From Pseudomonadota bacterium (GTDB taxonomy: Bacteria > Pseudomonadota > Gammaproteobacteria > Burkholderiales > Rhodocyclaceae), in the NCBI GenBank assembly GCA_018241685.1, contig JAFEDJ010000011.1, forward strand, positions 186,001-250,000: DNA of 64,000 nucleotides, given 5' to 3'. Within the stretch, counting starts at the first letter, position 1, and each line of letters starts with the position of its first letter. The notes beneath the pieces were generated by a model. The model ran no database searches. It saw nothing but the letters and a program-made list of their open reading frames with translations, and was not told the origin of the DNA. Positions 56,678 to 64,000 of this stretch are shown here, in pieces. Position numbers and translations under genes: made by a program.

Positions 56678-57673
56678 TCAGAACGGCTGCGGCCGTGGCG
56701 TGGCGTCGGTGGACGGCGGCAGCACCGGCAGCTTGAAGGACGGTTGCTGACCGGTCAGCGTTTTCAGGAAGGCCACGATCTTGGCGTTTTCCTCGGCGCT
56801 GAACTTGCGGCCCAGCTGCAGGCGGCCCATGGTGTCCACCGCTTCGCCAAGGGTTGCCGCACCGCCGTCGTGGAAGTACGGATAGGTGAGCTCCACGTTG
56901 CGCAGCGTGGGCACCTTGAACAGGAAGCGGTCGGCGTCCTTGCCGGTTACCGCGATGCGCCCTTCAGCCGGGCTGTTCGCCTTGTAGGCCTCCACCACCC
57001 CCATCTTCTGGAAGGAATTGCCACCCACGGCTGGGCCGTTGTGGCAGGCCACGCAGCCGCTGTCCTTGAACAGCTTGTAACCGGCCAGTTCTTCCGTATT
57101 CAGCGCTTTCTTGTTGCCCTTCAACCATTGGTCGAAGCGCGAGTTGGGCGTCACCAGTGTCTCCTCGAAAGCAGCGATCGCGCCGGTGATGCGGTCTACG
57201 TTGATCTCGTCCGAACCGAAGGCCTTGCGGAAGGCTGCTACGTATCCTGGGATCGTTTTCAAGGTATCAACCGCGAGTTCGTGGCTGAAGGCCATTTCGC
57301 CAGGGTTGGCGATCGGCCCGCCGGCCTGCGCCTTCAGATCGGCCGCGCGGCCGTCCCAGAACTGGGCCAGGTTGTAGCGGGCATTGAGTACCGTCGGTGA
57401 GTTGATCGGCCCTTTCTGCCAGCCGTGGCCGATGGAGCTTTTGAGGTTGTCGCTGCCGCCCATCGACAGGTTGTGGCAGGAGTTGCAGGAGATGAAGCCC
57501 GACTTGGATAGGCGTGGGTCGAAGAACAGGGCTTTGCCCAGTTCGACGGCTGCGGGGTTGGTGATCTTGGGTGGAGCGATCGGCTGGATAGGTTCGGCGG
57601 CCGAGGCTGCATGGGCGCTGCCTATGGTGCCCAGTGCCAGAGTGACGAGTACGACGGTACGACGGATGGTCAT
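56678..57673 (-). CDS. Dihaem cytochrome c peroxidase (CcpA/MauG family)
   Basis: The periplasmic 331-aa enzyme reduces hydrogen peroxide with electrons from cytochrome c. It has a Sec signal peptide ('LVTLALGTIGSAHA') and two haem c sites: Cys63-x-x-Cys66-His67 ('CNSCH') and Cys207-x-x-Cys210-His211 ('CVACH'). 'GRAADLKAQAGGPIANPGEM' and 'FKVPTLRNVELTYPYFHDG' are typical of bacterial dihaem peroxidases. AAGGAGT precedes the ATG. It is convergent with the ferredoxin gene. Its presence within the phenol locus may reflect peroxide stress from hydroxylase uncoupling (inference). Confidence 0.93.
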   Translation of the reverse strand: MTIRRTVVLVTLALGTIGSAHAASAAEPIQPIAPPKITNPAAVELGKALFFDPRLSKSGFISCNSCHNLSMGGSDNLKSSIGHGWQKGPINSPTVLNARYNLAQFWDGRAADLKAQAGGPIANPGEMAFSHELAVDTLKTIPGYVAAFRKAFGSDEINVDRITGAIAAFEETLVTPNSRFDQWLKGNKKALNTEELAGYKLFKDSGCVACHNGPAVGGNSFQKMGVVEAYKANSPAEGRIAVTGKDADRFLFKVPTLRNVELTYPYFHDGGAATLGEAVDTMGRLQLGRKFSAEENAKIVAFLKTLTGQQPSFKLPVLPPSTDATPRPQPF

Positions 57674-57745
57674 CAGGGACTCCTTGCGGTTGGGGAGGTT
57701 TTGGGGCGCAGCCGGGAGGGCGGTCGTGCCCCGGGCGGCCCGGTA

Positions 57746-57781
57746 GGAATATTCCGTGAAGAGCTTTAAGGAATCCTTAAA
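57746..57781. promoter_or_regulatory. Two palindromes upstream of the peroxidase gene
   Basis: GGAATATTCC (57746-57755) and TTTAAGGAATCCTTAAA (57765-57781) are perfect palindromes whose centres are ~22 bp apart, about two helical turns. They lie 73-108 nt before the start codon, a plausible operator pair. The remainder of the 412-bp gap to 58085 contains no gene; a sigma54-type element at 58035-58051 belongs to the next gene. Confidence 0.45.
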
Positions 57782-58034
57782 GAATATGCGTTTGGATATT
57801 GTTGATGTCAAATGCCTATTTTGGGCGCATTTTTATCCCCGTTCAGGACACCGTTGGATGACCCGAATTCAAGCCGATTTGATGACGTTGTGTTGAGGTG
57901 CAAACACCTGTAAGAAAAAGGGGGGTGATTCCGGCCATCCATGGTGGGTGCGGTTGGATGCTATTTCACTGGAATATCATCCATTTGAAATTGTGCGGGA
58001 GGTCTTCTGGCGGGATATGACCGGTCGAATTTCA

Positions 58035-58051
58035 TTGGCATGATTGCTGCC
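58035..58051 (+). promoter_or_regulatory. Sigma54 (-24/-12) promoter of the TonB-receptor pseudogene
   Basis: TTGGCATGATTGCTGCC matches the YTGGCAY-N5-TTGC consensus with GG and GC exactly 10 bp apart (one mismatch, C for T before the -12 TGC). Start of transcription would be near 58062, 24 nt before the ATG. Together with the nearby DmpR-like gene it suggests phenol-inducible expression. Confidence 0.6.
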
Positions 58052-58085
58052 ATGGCATGCGCTTTCCAATCAGGAGGTGATGTCG

Positions 58086-60288
58086 ATGAAGTCTTCTTCC
58101 ACTCAAGCCGGCTTTGTTTGCCGGGTGCGGGCTGACAATCCCGTTCCGCGCCGATCCGTATTGGCTGTTGCGATTGCAGGCGCTTTGTTGGGCGGTGCAC
58201 CCTTGCAGGCTGCGGAAGGTGGCAGCGACAAGCCCGTCGCAGCCGAGGGTGCATCACATCGAGGTGCTGAAGGACAGCGCGGCAGCGCAATACGGCACGG
58301 ACGCGGTGGCCGGCGTGGTGAACATCGTGCTCAAGCGCAACTTCGGTGGTCACGTGGGTCTGTCCAGCGGCCGCCTCTACGAAGGCGACGGGGATCTGAC
58401 GACCACCAAGGGTGAGGCGGATTTCGGAACCGAGCTGGGGACGGATGGCTTCATCCATTTCAGCGTCGATGCGCGCAAGCGCGGCCAGTCGTGGAACAAT
58501 TTCCCGGCCACCAACACCGTCAATTGGTCGCCGGCCTCCAACCCGAAGAACGCCACCTGGAACCGGGACGGCGCCCACAACGGGGATCCGCAGATCGAGG
58601 CCTGGAACCTGTCCTACAACGCAGAGCTGCCGGTCAATAGCGAGGTGTCCCTGTACTCATTCGGTACTGGCGGGCAGCGCGATACAGTGGCCGGCAACAA
58701 CTTCCGCCGTGCCAATGGCCTGGCGACGATCACCCAGCTGTTTCCCGACGGCTACTTCGCCCTCAACAATTCCCACGAGATCGACTTCCAGTTCGTGTTC
58801 GGCGCGAAGGGGAGGAGCAACGACTGGGACTGGGATCTGAGTACGTCTTACGGCAAGAGCCGCAATCGCCAGTTCAGCGACCTGACCATCAACCCGTCCC
58901 TCGGCCCGGCCTCGCCGACGCGCTTCGACAACCTGGCCACCTACCAGTTTTCCCAGTGGGTGAACAACCTGGATGTGACCCGTGCCTTCGACATCGGCCT
59001 GAAGAAGCCGCTGCAAGTGTCCTTCGGCGGGGAGTTCCGCCAGGACGGTTTCGACACCTTCGCCGGCGACCCCCTCGGCTATACCAATGGCGGCTACGTC
59101 TTCAAGGCGGGCGACCAGGAGGGGGACCCCAATGTGGGCAAGCCGGCCAATGTTGGCGCTCAGGCTGCGGTGGTACTGGCGCCGATTGACGAGGCGCACC
59201 TCAAGCGCAACGTGGCGGCGGCCTATGTGGACCTGGGCTTCCACCCGCGGGAAAACTGGTTCGTCGGTACGGCGGTACGCGCCGAACGTTATGGCGACAG
59301 CTCCGGCAATACGGTGAGCGGCAAGCTCAATTCCCGCTATGACCTCACGCCGCAGTTCGCAGTGCGCGGCACCGTGGGCTCGGGCTTCCGTGCGCCGTCC
59401 CTGTCCCAGATCGGCTATGCGCAGACGGACAACCGCACTAACACCGACATCAATGGCAACCTCGTGCCCAGCTTGTCCAAGCTGCTGCGCAACACCTCGT
59501 CGCTGGCGCGGGAACTGGGTGCCGAGGACCTGAAGCCGGAAAAGTCCACCAATTTCGGGCTCGGCGTGACCTTCCAGCCAAACCGCCAGACCAGCATCAC
59601 GCTTGATGCGTACCGGGTGGACATCCGCGACCGCATCATCCGTACCGGCTATCTGTATGGCCCGGCCTTCGCACCGCTGTTGCAGAAGTACGGCTACGTC
59701 GGCAGCGAGTGGGTGCAGTATTTCGCAAACGCAGCGGATACCAGGACCACCGGTGTGGATCTGGTGGCGGAAACCACGCGGGACTACGCCCGCTTGGGTA
59801 CGGTGCGCTGGAGCGCCGCCTTCAACTGGAACAAGACCGAGGTGGAGAGGATCAAGAACACGCCGTCGGCGATTGCCAAACTGGGTGCCAACCCCGGCGG
59901 CAACACGATCTGGTTCCCGCGCTCGTCGGTGGGCGGGCTCACCGACGGCTATCCGCAAACCAAGCTGATCCTCGGCGCGCGCTGGTTCATCGACCGTTTC
60001 GACATCAATCTTGCCGCTACCCGCTATGACAAGCTGACCTGGTTCCGTTCCGAGAGATCGGCCCAGGACGTGAACTTCGGCGCCAAGTGGATCACTGACC
60101 TCGATGTTAACTACGCGTTGACGAAGTCGTGGAGGCTCACCGTGGGAGCGGCCAACCTGTTCAACGTGCGTCCCGACAAGAATGGGCCTGGCGAACCGAC
60201 CACTGGGACGTCGAGCGCCGTCTACGGCACCCAGCCTTACGCCACTGGTGGCGGCTTCGACTACGGCAAGATCGCTTACGACTTCTGA
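58086..60288 (+). pseudogene. TonB-dependent outer-membrane receptor, broken by an internal deletion and frameshift
   Basis: The gene starts with AGGAGG and ATG at 58086 and encodes a signal peptide ('VLAVAIAGALLGGAPLQA') in one frame. Near 58240-58258 the coding sequence jumps to another frame at 'HHIEVLKDSAAAQYGTDAVAG', which is the end of the plug domain, and continues as a full beta-barrel to the terminal Phe ('DYGKIAYDF'). The TonB box and most of the plug (roughly 130 residues) are missing, so a working receptor cannot be made from this reading. It lies next to the phenol hydroxylase operon and could once have imported an aromatic or iron-chelate substrate. A sequencing or assembly error is possible but would have to remove several hundred bases. 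Confidence 0.75.
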
Positions 60289-60363
60289 CCCGAAAGAAGT
60301 CGAAGCCGGCGTGGCCGGGGTCGCCTGGCCGCTTCACCAGATCATCAAGCTGCACTGCAGCAT

Positions 60364-60383
60364 TTGATCAATTGATTCATCAA
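60364..60383. promoter_or_regulatory. DmpR/XylR-type upstream activating sequence
   Basis: TTGATCAATTGATTCATCAA combines a perfect TTGATCAA palindrome with a second inverted repeat TTGAT-TC-ATCAA. It closely resembles the XylR/DmpR enhancer core TTGATCAATTGATCAA. It is ~125-145 nt upstream of dmpK, as expected for activation by the DmpR-like protein encoded at 54355-56034. Confidence 0.7.
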
Positions 60384-60384
60384 T

Positions 60385-60426
60385 AAAATCCGCTTTTTCT
60401 CGTAATCTCGAGAAAAAGCGGATTTT
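60385..60426. terminator. 18-bp perfect hairpin, likely bidirectional terminator, between TonB pseudogene and dmpK
   Basis: AAAATCCGCTTTTTCTCG (60385-60402) pairs perfectly with 60409-60426 around TAATCT. The A-rich 5' and T-rich 3' ends allow termination in either direction. It lies directly between the enhancer site and the probable dmp promoter, insulating the operon from read-through. Confidence 0.7.
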
Positions 60427-60455
60427 GTCTTTCTGGATCAGTGGTTTGCCAGATC

Positions 60456-60471
60456 TGGTACGGGGCTTGAT
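60456..60471 (+). promoter_or_regulatory. Weak sigma54 promoter candidate for dmpKLMNO
   Basis: TGGTACGGGGCTTGAT has the -24 GG and the right spacing, but GA instead of GC at -12. A second candidate, TGG at 60434-60436 with TGC at 60447-60449, has GC but an 11-bp gap. The dmp promoter should lie here, yet neither match is perfect. Confidence 0.35.
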
Positions 60472-60507
60472 AAGGAGAAGCCTGTTGCAGACCAGACCGA
60501 GGACACG

Positions 60508-60774
60508 ATGATCGATCCGACCACCCCGCTGCCCGTGGATGTGAACCGCAAGTACGTACGCCTGGTGGAGCGGCGCCCCGACGGCCTGGTGGAGTTCGAG
60601 TTCTCCATTTCCGATCCCGCGCTCTTCGTCGAGATGCTGCTGCCCGAGGCGGCTTACGAGGAGTTCTGCCAGACCAACCGGGTGATCCTCCTTGAGGGTT
60701 CCCGGCCGGAGGCGGAGGAGGACGGCGACTTCAACTGGAGCCTCCACGAGGCCACGCACCAACGCTTCAGATGA
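60508..60774 (+). CDS. dmpK: Phenol hydroxylase assembly protein DmpK (P0)
   Basis: This is the small auxiliary subunit of multicomponent phenol hydroxylase, 88 aa. In the Pseudomonas CF600 system DmpK assists assembly of the active oxygenase, probably iron insertion, and is not needed for turnover. 'KYVRLVERRPDGLVEFEFSISDP' and 'FVEMLLPEAAYEEFCQTNRV' are typical. GAGG precedes the ATG. It is the first gene of the operon, 53 nt before dmpL. Confidence 0.93.
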   Translation: MIDPTTPLPVDVNRKYVRLVERRPDGLVEFEFSISDPALFVEMLLPEAAYEEFCQTNRVILLEGSRPEAEEDGDFNWSLHEATHQRFR

Positions 60775-60826
60775 ACCGGCCGGGCTGAGCGCCCGGAATT
60801 TGAATAGAAGAAGGAGGAGAGACACC

Positions 60827-61825
60827 ATGCAGATGGATCTGCGCACCGTCACCATCAAGCCGCAGCGGCAGACGTTCGACCATATCGCCCGCCGCATCGG
60901 CGCCGACAAGGCAGCGACCCGCTACCAGGAAGGCACGCTGGAAGTCCAGGCAACCCACAACTTTCACTACCGTCCGACCTGGGATCCGGACCACGAGATC
61001 TTCGACGCCTCCCGCAGCGCGATCAAGATGGCCGACTGGTACGCCTTCAAGGACCCGCGCCAGTTCTATTACGGCGCCTACACGCTGGCCCGTGCCAAGC
61101 AGCAGGAAACCGCCGAGTCGAACTTCGACTTCGTCGAAGGCCGCGGCCTGGCCGACACCCTGCCGGCCGAGCTGAAAGAGACCGTGCTCAAGCTGCTGCT
61201 GCCGCTGCGCCACGCAGCCTGGGGCGGCAACATGAACGCTGCTTTCATCACCGCCTACGGCTACGGCACCGCGCTGACCCAGCCGTGCATCTTCCACTCC
61301 ATGGACATGCTGGGCATCGCCCAGTACATCACCCGTGTCGGCCTGCTGCTCGGCGATGACGTGGAGGTGCTCGACACCGCCAAGCAGAGCTGGATGGAAG
61401 ACAGCGCCTGGCAGGGACTGCGCCGCTACGTGGAAGACTGTTTCGTGCTGAAGGACCCGCTGGAAGTTTTCGTAGCCCAGATGGTGGCGCTGGACGGCCT
61501 GCTGTACCCGCTGGTGTACGAAACCATCATCGACAACGTGCTCTCGTCGAAGGGCGGCACGCCGATTGCGATGCTCACCCAGTTCATGACCGACTGGTAC
61601 GCCGAAACCAGGAAGTGGGTGGACGCCACGGTGAAGACCGCGGCCGCCGAATCCGCCGAGAACAAGGCCCAGATGGAAACCTGGATCACCCACTGGCGCG
61701 ACCGCGCCGCCGCCGCGCTGATGCCGATCGCCCAGATCGCCCTCGGTGCCGAAGCCGACGCCATCACCAGCGAGGTGGTGGACCAGTTCAACGCGCGCAT
61801 GGCCAAGGCCGGCGTCAGCCTCTGA
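60827..61825 (+). CDS. dmpL: Phenol hydroxylase oxygenase beta subunit (P1)
   Basis: This is the smaller subunit of the (alpha-beta-gamma)2 diiron hydroxylase, 332 aa. It has the ferritin-like helical fold without iron ligands and holds the complex together. 'QRQTFDHIARRIGADKAATRYQEG', 'NFHYRPTWDPDHEIFD' and 'DWYAFKDPRQFYYGAY' are family landmarks. AAGGAGGAGA precedes the ATG at 60827, although the frame is open upstream through dmpK. Confidence 0.95.
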   Translation: MQMDLRTVTIKPQRQTFDHIARRIGADKAATRYQEGTLEVQATHNFHYRPTWDPDHEIFDASRSAIKMADWYAFKDPRQFYYGAYTLARAKQQETAESNFDFVEGRGLADTLPAELKETVLKLLLPLRHAAWGGNMNAAFITAYGYGTALTQPCIFHSMDMLGIAQYITRVGLLLGDDVEVLDTAKQSWMEDSAWQGLRRYVEDCFVLKDPLEVFVAQMVALDGLLYPLVYETIIDNVLSSKGGTPIAMLTQFMTDWYAETRKWVDATVKTAAAESAENKAQMETWITHWRDRAAAALMPIAQIALGAEADAITSEVVDQFNARMAKAGVSL

Positions 61826-61836
61826 GAGGAAGCACT

Positions 61837-62106
61837 ATGTCCAAGGTATTCATCGCGCTGCAGACCAACGACGACACCCGCCAGATCATCCAGGCCATCC
61901 TCGCCGACAACCCCCACGCCATCTGCAACGAGCAGCCGGCGATGGTGAAGATCGACGCCGAAGGCTCGCTGGTCGTGCGCCGCTCGACCATCGAAGAGCT
62001 GATCGGCCGCGATTTCGACCTGCAGGAACTGCACATCAACCTGATTTCCCTCACGGGCAACGTCGACGAGACCGACGACGAGCTGACCCTGAGCTGGAAC
62101 GCCTGA
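61837..62106 (+). CDS. dmpM: Phenol hydroxylase regulatory (effector) protein (P2)
   Basis: This cofactor-free effector, 89 aa, binds the hydroxylase and gates substrate and oxygen activation, as MmoB does in methane monooxygenase. 'FIALQTNDDTRQIIQAI' and 'FDLQELHINLISLTGNVDE' are conserved in DmpM/TouD-type proteins. The ATG at 61837 follows 'gagaggaagcact', 11 nt after the dmpL stop. The protein ends '...LTLSWNA'. Confidence 0.95.
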   Translation: MSKVFIALQTNDDTRQIIQAILADNPHAICNEQPAMVKIDAEGSLVVRRSTIEELIGRDFDLQELHINLISLTGNVDETDDELTLSWNA

Positions 62107-62128
62107 ACCCCTCGAGGAGACACGCAAG

Positions 62129-63685
62129 ATGGACATGAAAGTCGGCAAGAAGAAGCTGGGCCTCAAGGAGAAGTACCAGCACATGACCCGCGGCCTGGGC
62201 TGGGAAACCACCTACCAGTCGATGGACGACGTGTTCCCCTTCGTCAAGTATGAAGGCATCAAGATCCATGATTGGGACAAGTGGGAAGACCCGTTCCGCC
62301 TGACCATGGACGCCTACTGGAAGTACCAGGCCGAGAAGGAACGCAAGCTGTACGCGATCATCGACGCCTATGCCCAGAACAACGGCCACCTCAACGTCAC
62401 CGATGCGCGCTATCTCAACGCCATCAAGCTGTTCCTGAACGGCATCAGCCCGCTGGAGTACATGGCCCACCGCGGCTTCGCGATGACCGGCCGCCAGTTC
62501 CCCGGTGTCGGCGCACGGGTCGCCTGCCTGATGCAGTCCCTGGACGAGATCCGCCACGCCCAGACGCAGATCCATTCCCTGTCCAACTACAACAAGTACT
62601 ACAACGGCTTCCACGAATACCGGCACATGCTGGAGCGCGTGTGGTACCTGTCGGTGCCGCGTTCCTTCTTCGACGATGCCGTCACCGCCGGCCCCTTCGA
62701 GTTCATGGTGGCGATCGGCTTCAGCTTCGAGTACGTGCTGACCAACTTGCTGTTCGTGCCCTTCGTGTCCGGCGCCGCCTACAACGGCGACATGGGTACC
62801 ATGACCTTCGGCTTCTCGGCCCAGTCCGACGAAGCCCGCCACATGACCCTGGGCCTGGAGGTCATCAAGTTCGTACTCGAGCAGGATCCTGACAACCTGC
62901 CCATCGTGCAGCAGTGGATCGACAAGTGGACCTGGCGCGGCTACCGCGTGCTGACCCTGGTCGGCATGATGATGGACTACATGCTGCCCAAGCGCATCAT
63001 GAGCTGGAAGGAAGCCTGGGAGGTTTACTTCGAGGAGAACGGCGGCGCGCTGTTCAAGGATCTGGCCCGCTACGGCATCCGTCCGCCGAAGTGGCTCGAC
63101 CAGATCGAGCAGGACAAGGACCACATCTCCCACCAGGCCTGGGCGACCTTCTACAACTACGCCGCGGCGTGCAACTTCCACACCTGGATCCCCACCGACG
63201 ACGAGCTGGACTGGCTGTCGCAGAAGTACCCGAACAGCTTCGACAAGTACTACCGGCCGCGCCTGGAGCACTGGCGCGAGGAGGCCAAGAAGGGCAACCG
63301 CTTCTACAACAAGACGCTGCCCATGCTGTGCCAGACCTGCCAGATCCCGATGATCTTCACCGAGCCGGGCGACCCGACGCAGATCTGCTACCGCGAGGTC
63401 GATTACAAGGACAACAAGTACCACTTCTGCTCCGACGGCTGCAAAGAGATCTTCGAGCACGAGCCGGAGAAGTACATCCAGGCCTGGCTGCCGGTGCACC
63501 AGATCTACCAAGGCAACTGCTTCGAGGAAGGCGTCGATCCGACCGCCGAGGGCTTCGACCCGCTGTCGGCCGTGCTCGACTACTACCACCTGGCCCAGGG
63601 GCGCGACAACCTGGACTTCGAAGGTTCCGAAGATCAGAAGAACTTCGAGGCCTGGCGCGGCATGGCGACCAAGAACGCCGCCTGA
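62129..63685 (+). CDS. dmpN: Phenol hydroxylase oxygenase alpha subunit (P3), catalytic diiron protein
   Basis: This catalytic subunit hydroxylates phenol to catechol. In the 518-aa protein the diiron ligands appear as Glu110 ('SPLEYMAHRG'), the first ExxH at Glu140-His143 ('LDEIRHAQ') and a second ExxH in 'SDEARHMTLG', with a further Glu between them. The C-terminal part carries a cysteine-rich metal site ('CQTCQIP' and the YHS-like 'YHFCSDGCKEIF'). AGGAGACACGCAAG precedes the ATG. Electrons would come from DmpP, encoded beyond the right edge. Confidence 0.96.
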   Translation: MDMKVGKKKLGLKEKYQHMTRGLGWETTYQSMDDVFPFVKYEGIKIHDWDKWEDPFRLTMDAYWKYQAEKERKLYAIIDAYAQNNGHLNVTDARYLNAIKLFLNGISPLEYMAHRGFAMTGRQFPGVGARVACLMQSLDEIRHAQTQIHSLSNYNKYYNGFHEYRHMLERVWYLSVPRSFFDDAVTAGPFEFMVAIGFSFEYVLTNLLFVPFVSGAAYNGDMGTMTFGFSAQSDEARHMTLGLEVIKFVLEQDPDNLPIVQQWIDKWTWRGYRVLTLVGMMMDYMLPKRIMSWKEAWEVYFEENGGALFKDLARYGIRPPKWLDQIEQDKDHISHQAWATFYNYAAACNFHTWIPTDDELDWLSQKYPNSFDKYYRPRLEHWREEAKKGNRFYNKTLPMLCQTCQIPMIFTEPGDPTQICYREVDYKDNKYHFCSDGCKEIFEHEPEKYIQAWLPVHQIYQGNCFEEGVDPTAEGFDPLSAVLDYYHLAQGRDNLDFEGSEDQKNFEAWRGMATKNAA

Positions 63686-63696
63686 CAGACAGGAGT

Positions 63697-63730
63697 GAAT
63701 CCGGCCCGGCGCAGGGCGCCGGCCGGATTC
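63697..63730 (+). other. Stable hairpin between dmpN and dmpO
   Basis: GAATCCGGCC (63697-63706) pairs with GGCCGGATTC (63721-63730), and GGCGC/GCGCC extends the stem inside after a one-base bulge. No T tract is present, so it is more likely an mRNA-processing or stability element that sets subunit ratios than a terminator. Confidence 0.5.
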
Positions 63731-63759
63731 CGCATCGGAAAAATACAAGGAGACAAACC

Positions 63760-64000
63760 ATGGGCGTAGCCGCCATCAAGGAATATTCCTTCGAGTCCGC
63801 CGACCGGCTCGAGAACTTTCACGGCAACCAGCTGCTGTACATCGGCTGGGATCAGCACCTGCTGTTCTGCTCGCCGTTCTGCCTGCCGTTCCCGCCGAAC
63901 ATGCGTTTCGGCGACATCATCGACAAGGTGCTGCCGGGCGTTTTCGGTTATCACCCCGACTTCGCGAAGATCGACTGGAGCAAGGTCGAATGGCTGAAGT
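63760..64000 (+). CDS. dmpO: Phenol hydroxylase subunit P4 (3' end outside window)
   Basis: The first 80 codons of the hydroxylase gamma subunit are present (full length about 118 aa in CF600). 'MGVAAIKEYSFESADRLENF', 'LLYIGWDQHLLFCSPFCLPF' and 'VLPGVFGYHPDF' are characteristic of DmpO. ACAAGGAGACAAACC precedes the ATG. The small gamma subunit is required for activity. The reductase gene dmpP is expected next. Confidence 0.92.
   Translation, partial: MGVAAIKEYSFESADRLENFHGNQLLYIGWDQHLLFCSPFCLPFPPNMRFGDIIDKVLPGVFGYHPDFAKIDWSKVEWLK

Noticed and set aside
57795..57815. TTGATGTCAA as an FNR/Anr box upstream of the peroxidase gene
   Set aside because: The FNR consensus needs four bases between TTGAT and ATCAA; this site lacks the spacer and the second half.

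Overview
The window is high-GC, densely packed proteobacterial chromosome. The sdhCDAB-sdhE-gltA-sucAB-lpdA order, a DmpR-type phenol regulator with a multicomponent phenol hydroxylase operon, a phasin/CoA-transferase cluster and several TRAP and phosphatase genes fit a free-living betaproteobacterium, probably of the Azoarcus/Thauera/Zoogloea (Rhodocyclales) kind. The genus is inferred from gene content, not from a search.

Layout. 1-510: C-terminal part of a GntR/UTRA regulator. 630-11187: succinate dehydrogenase, SdhE, citrate synthase, 2-oxoglutarate dehydrogenase E1/E2 and lipoamide dehydrogenase, all on +, with a terminator-like hairpin after gltA. 11240-15221: strong hairpin, zapE, an orphan secretin-like exported protein and a DinG/YoaA helicase. 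15282-23133: a Type I restriction-modification island (hsdM, hsdS, a DNA-binding partner, a Doc/Fic toxin, hsdR) whose genes overlap by a few bases. It is preceded by an array of 21-bp units. 23240-25698: molybdenum cofactor genes mobB-moeA-moaD-moaE. 25976-30401: RND efflux permease and adaptor. 30457-34377 (-): a TRAP transporter with a TatT-type lipoprotein. 34498-43000: two uncharacterised genes and a phosphate-scavenging set (two PhoA-type phosphatases, GlpQ, and PhoD on the opposite strand). 43002-50800 (-): a PPDK-like protein lacking the PEP domain and its 648-aa partner, then a phasin, a CoA-transferase and a GntP-type permease that look like a polyhydroxybutyrate/3-hydroxybutyrate set. 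50801-51912: a long intergenic stretch with a sigma54-type promoter, a 15-bp palindrome, two tiny ORFs with strong ribosome binding sites and a strong terminator. 51913-54321: a PAS-GGDEF-EAL protein. 54355-64000: phenol catabolism, comprising the DmpR-like regulator (-), a DmpQ-like ferredoxin, a dihaem peroxidase (-), a broken TonB receptor and dmpKLMN plus the start of dmpO.

How it fits together. Phenol would bind the DmpR-like sensor, whose phenol-contact and zinc residues are in register with the characterised family. The sensor would act at the TTGATCAA-type site at 60364-60383 to switch on dmpKLMNO. The ferredoxin is expected to keep a downstream catechol 2,3-dioxygenase active, and the products would drain into the TCA cycle encoded at the left end.

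The observations most worth following up are the 21-bp helically phased array before hsdM, the Doc module inside the hsd operon, the alternative-hairpin mini-ORF region at 51271-51342, the truncated PPDK-like/648-aa gene pair, the alanine-rich insertion in PhoD, and the internally deleted TonB receptor that still carries a good sigma54 promoter.
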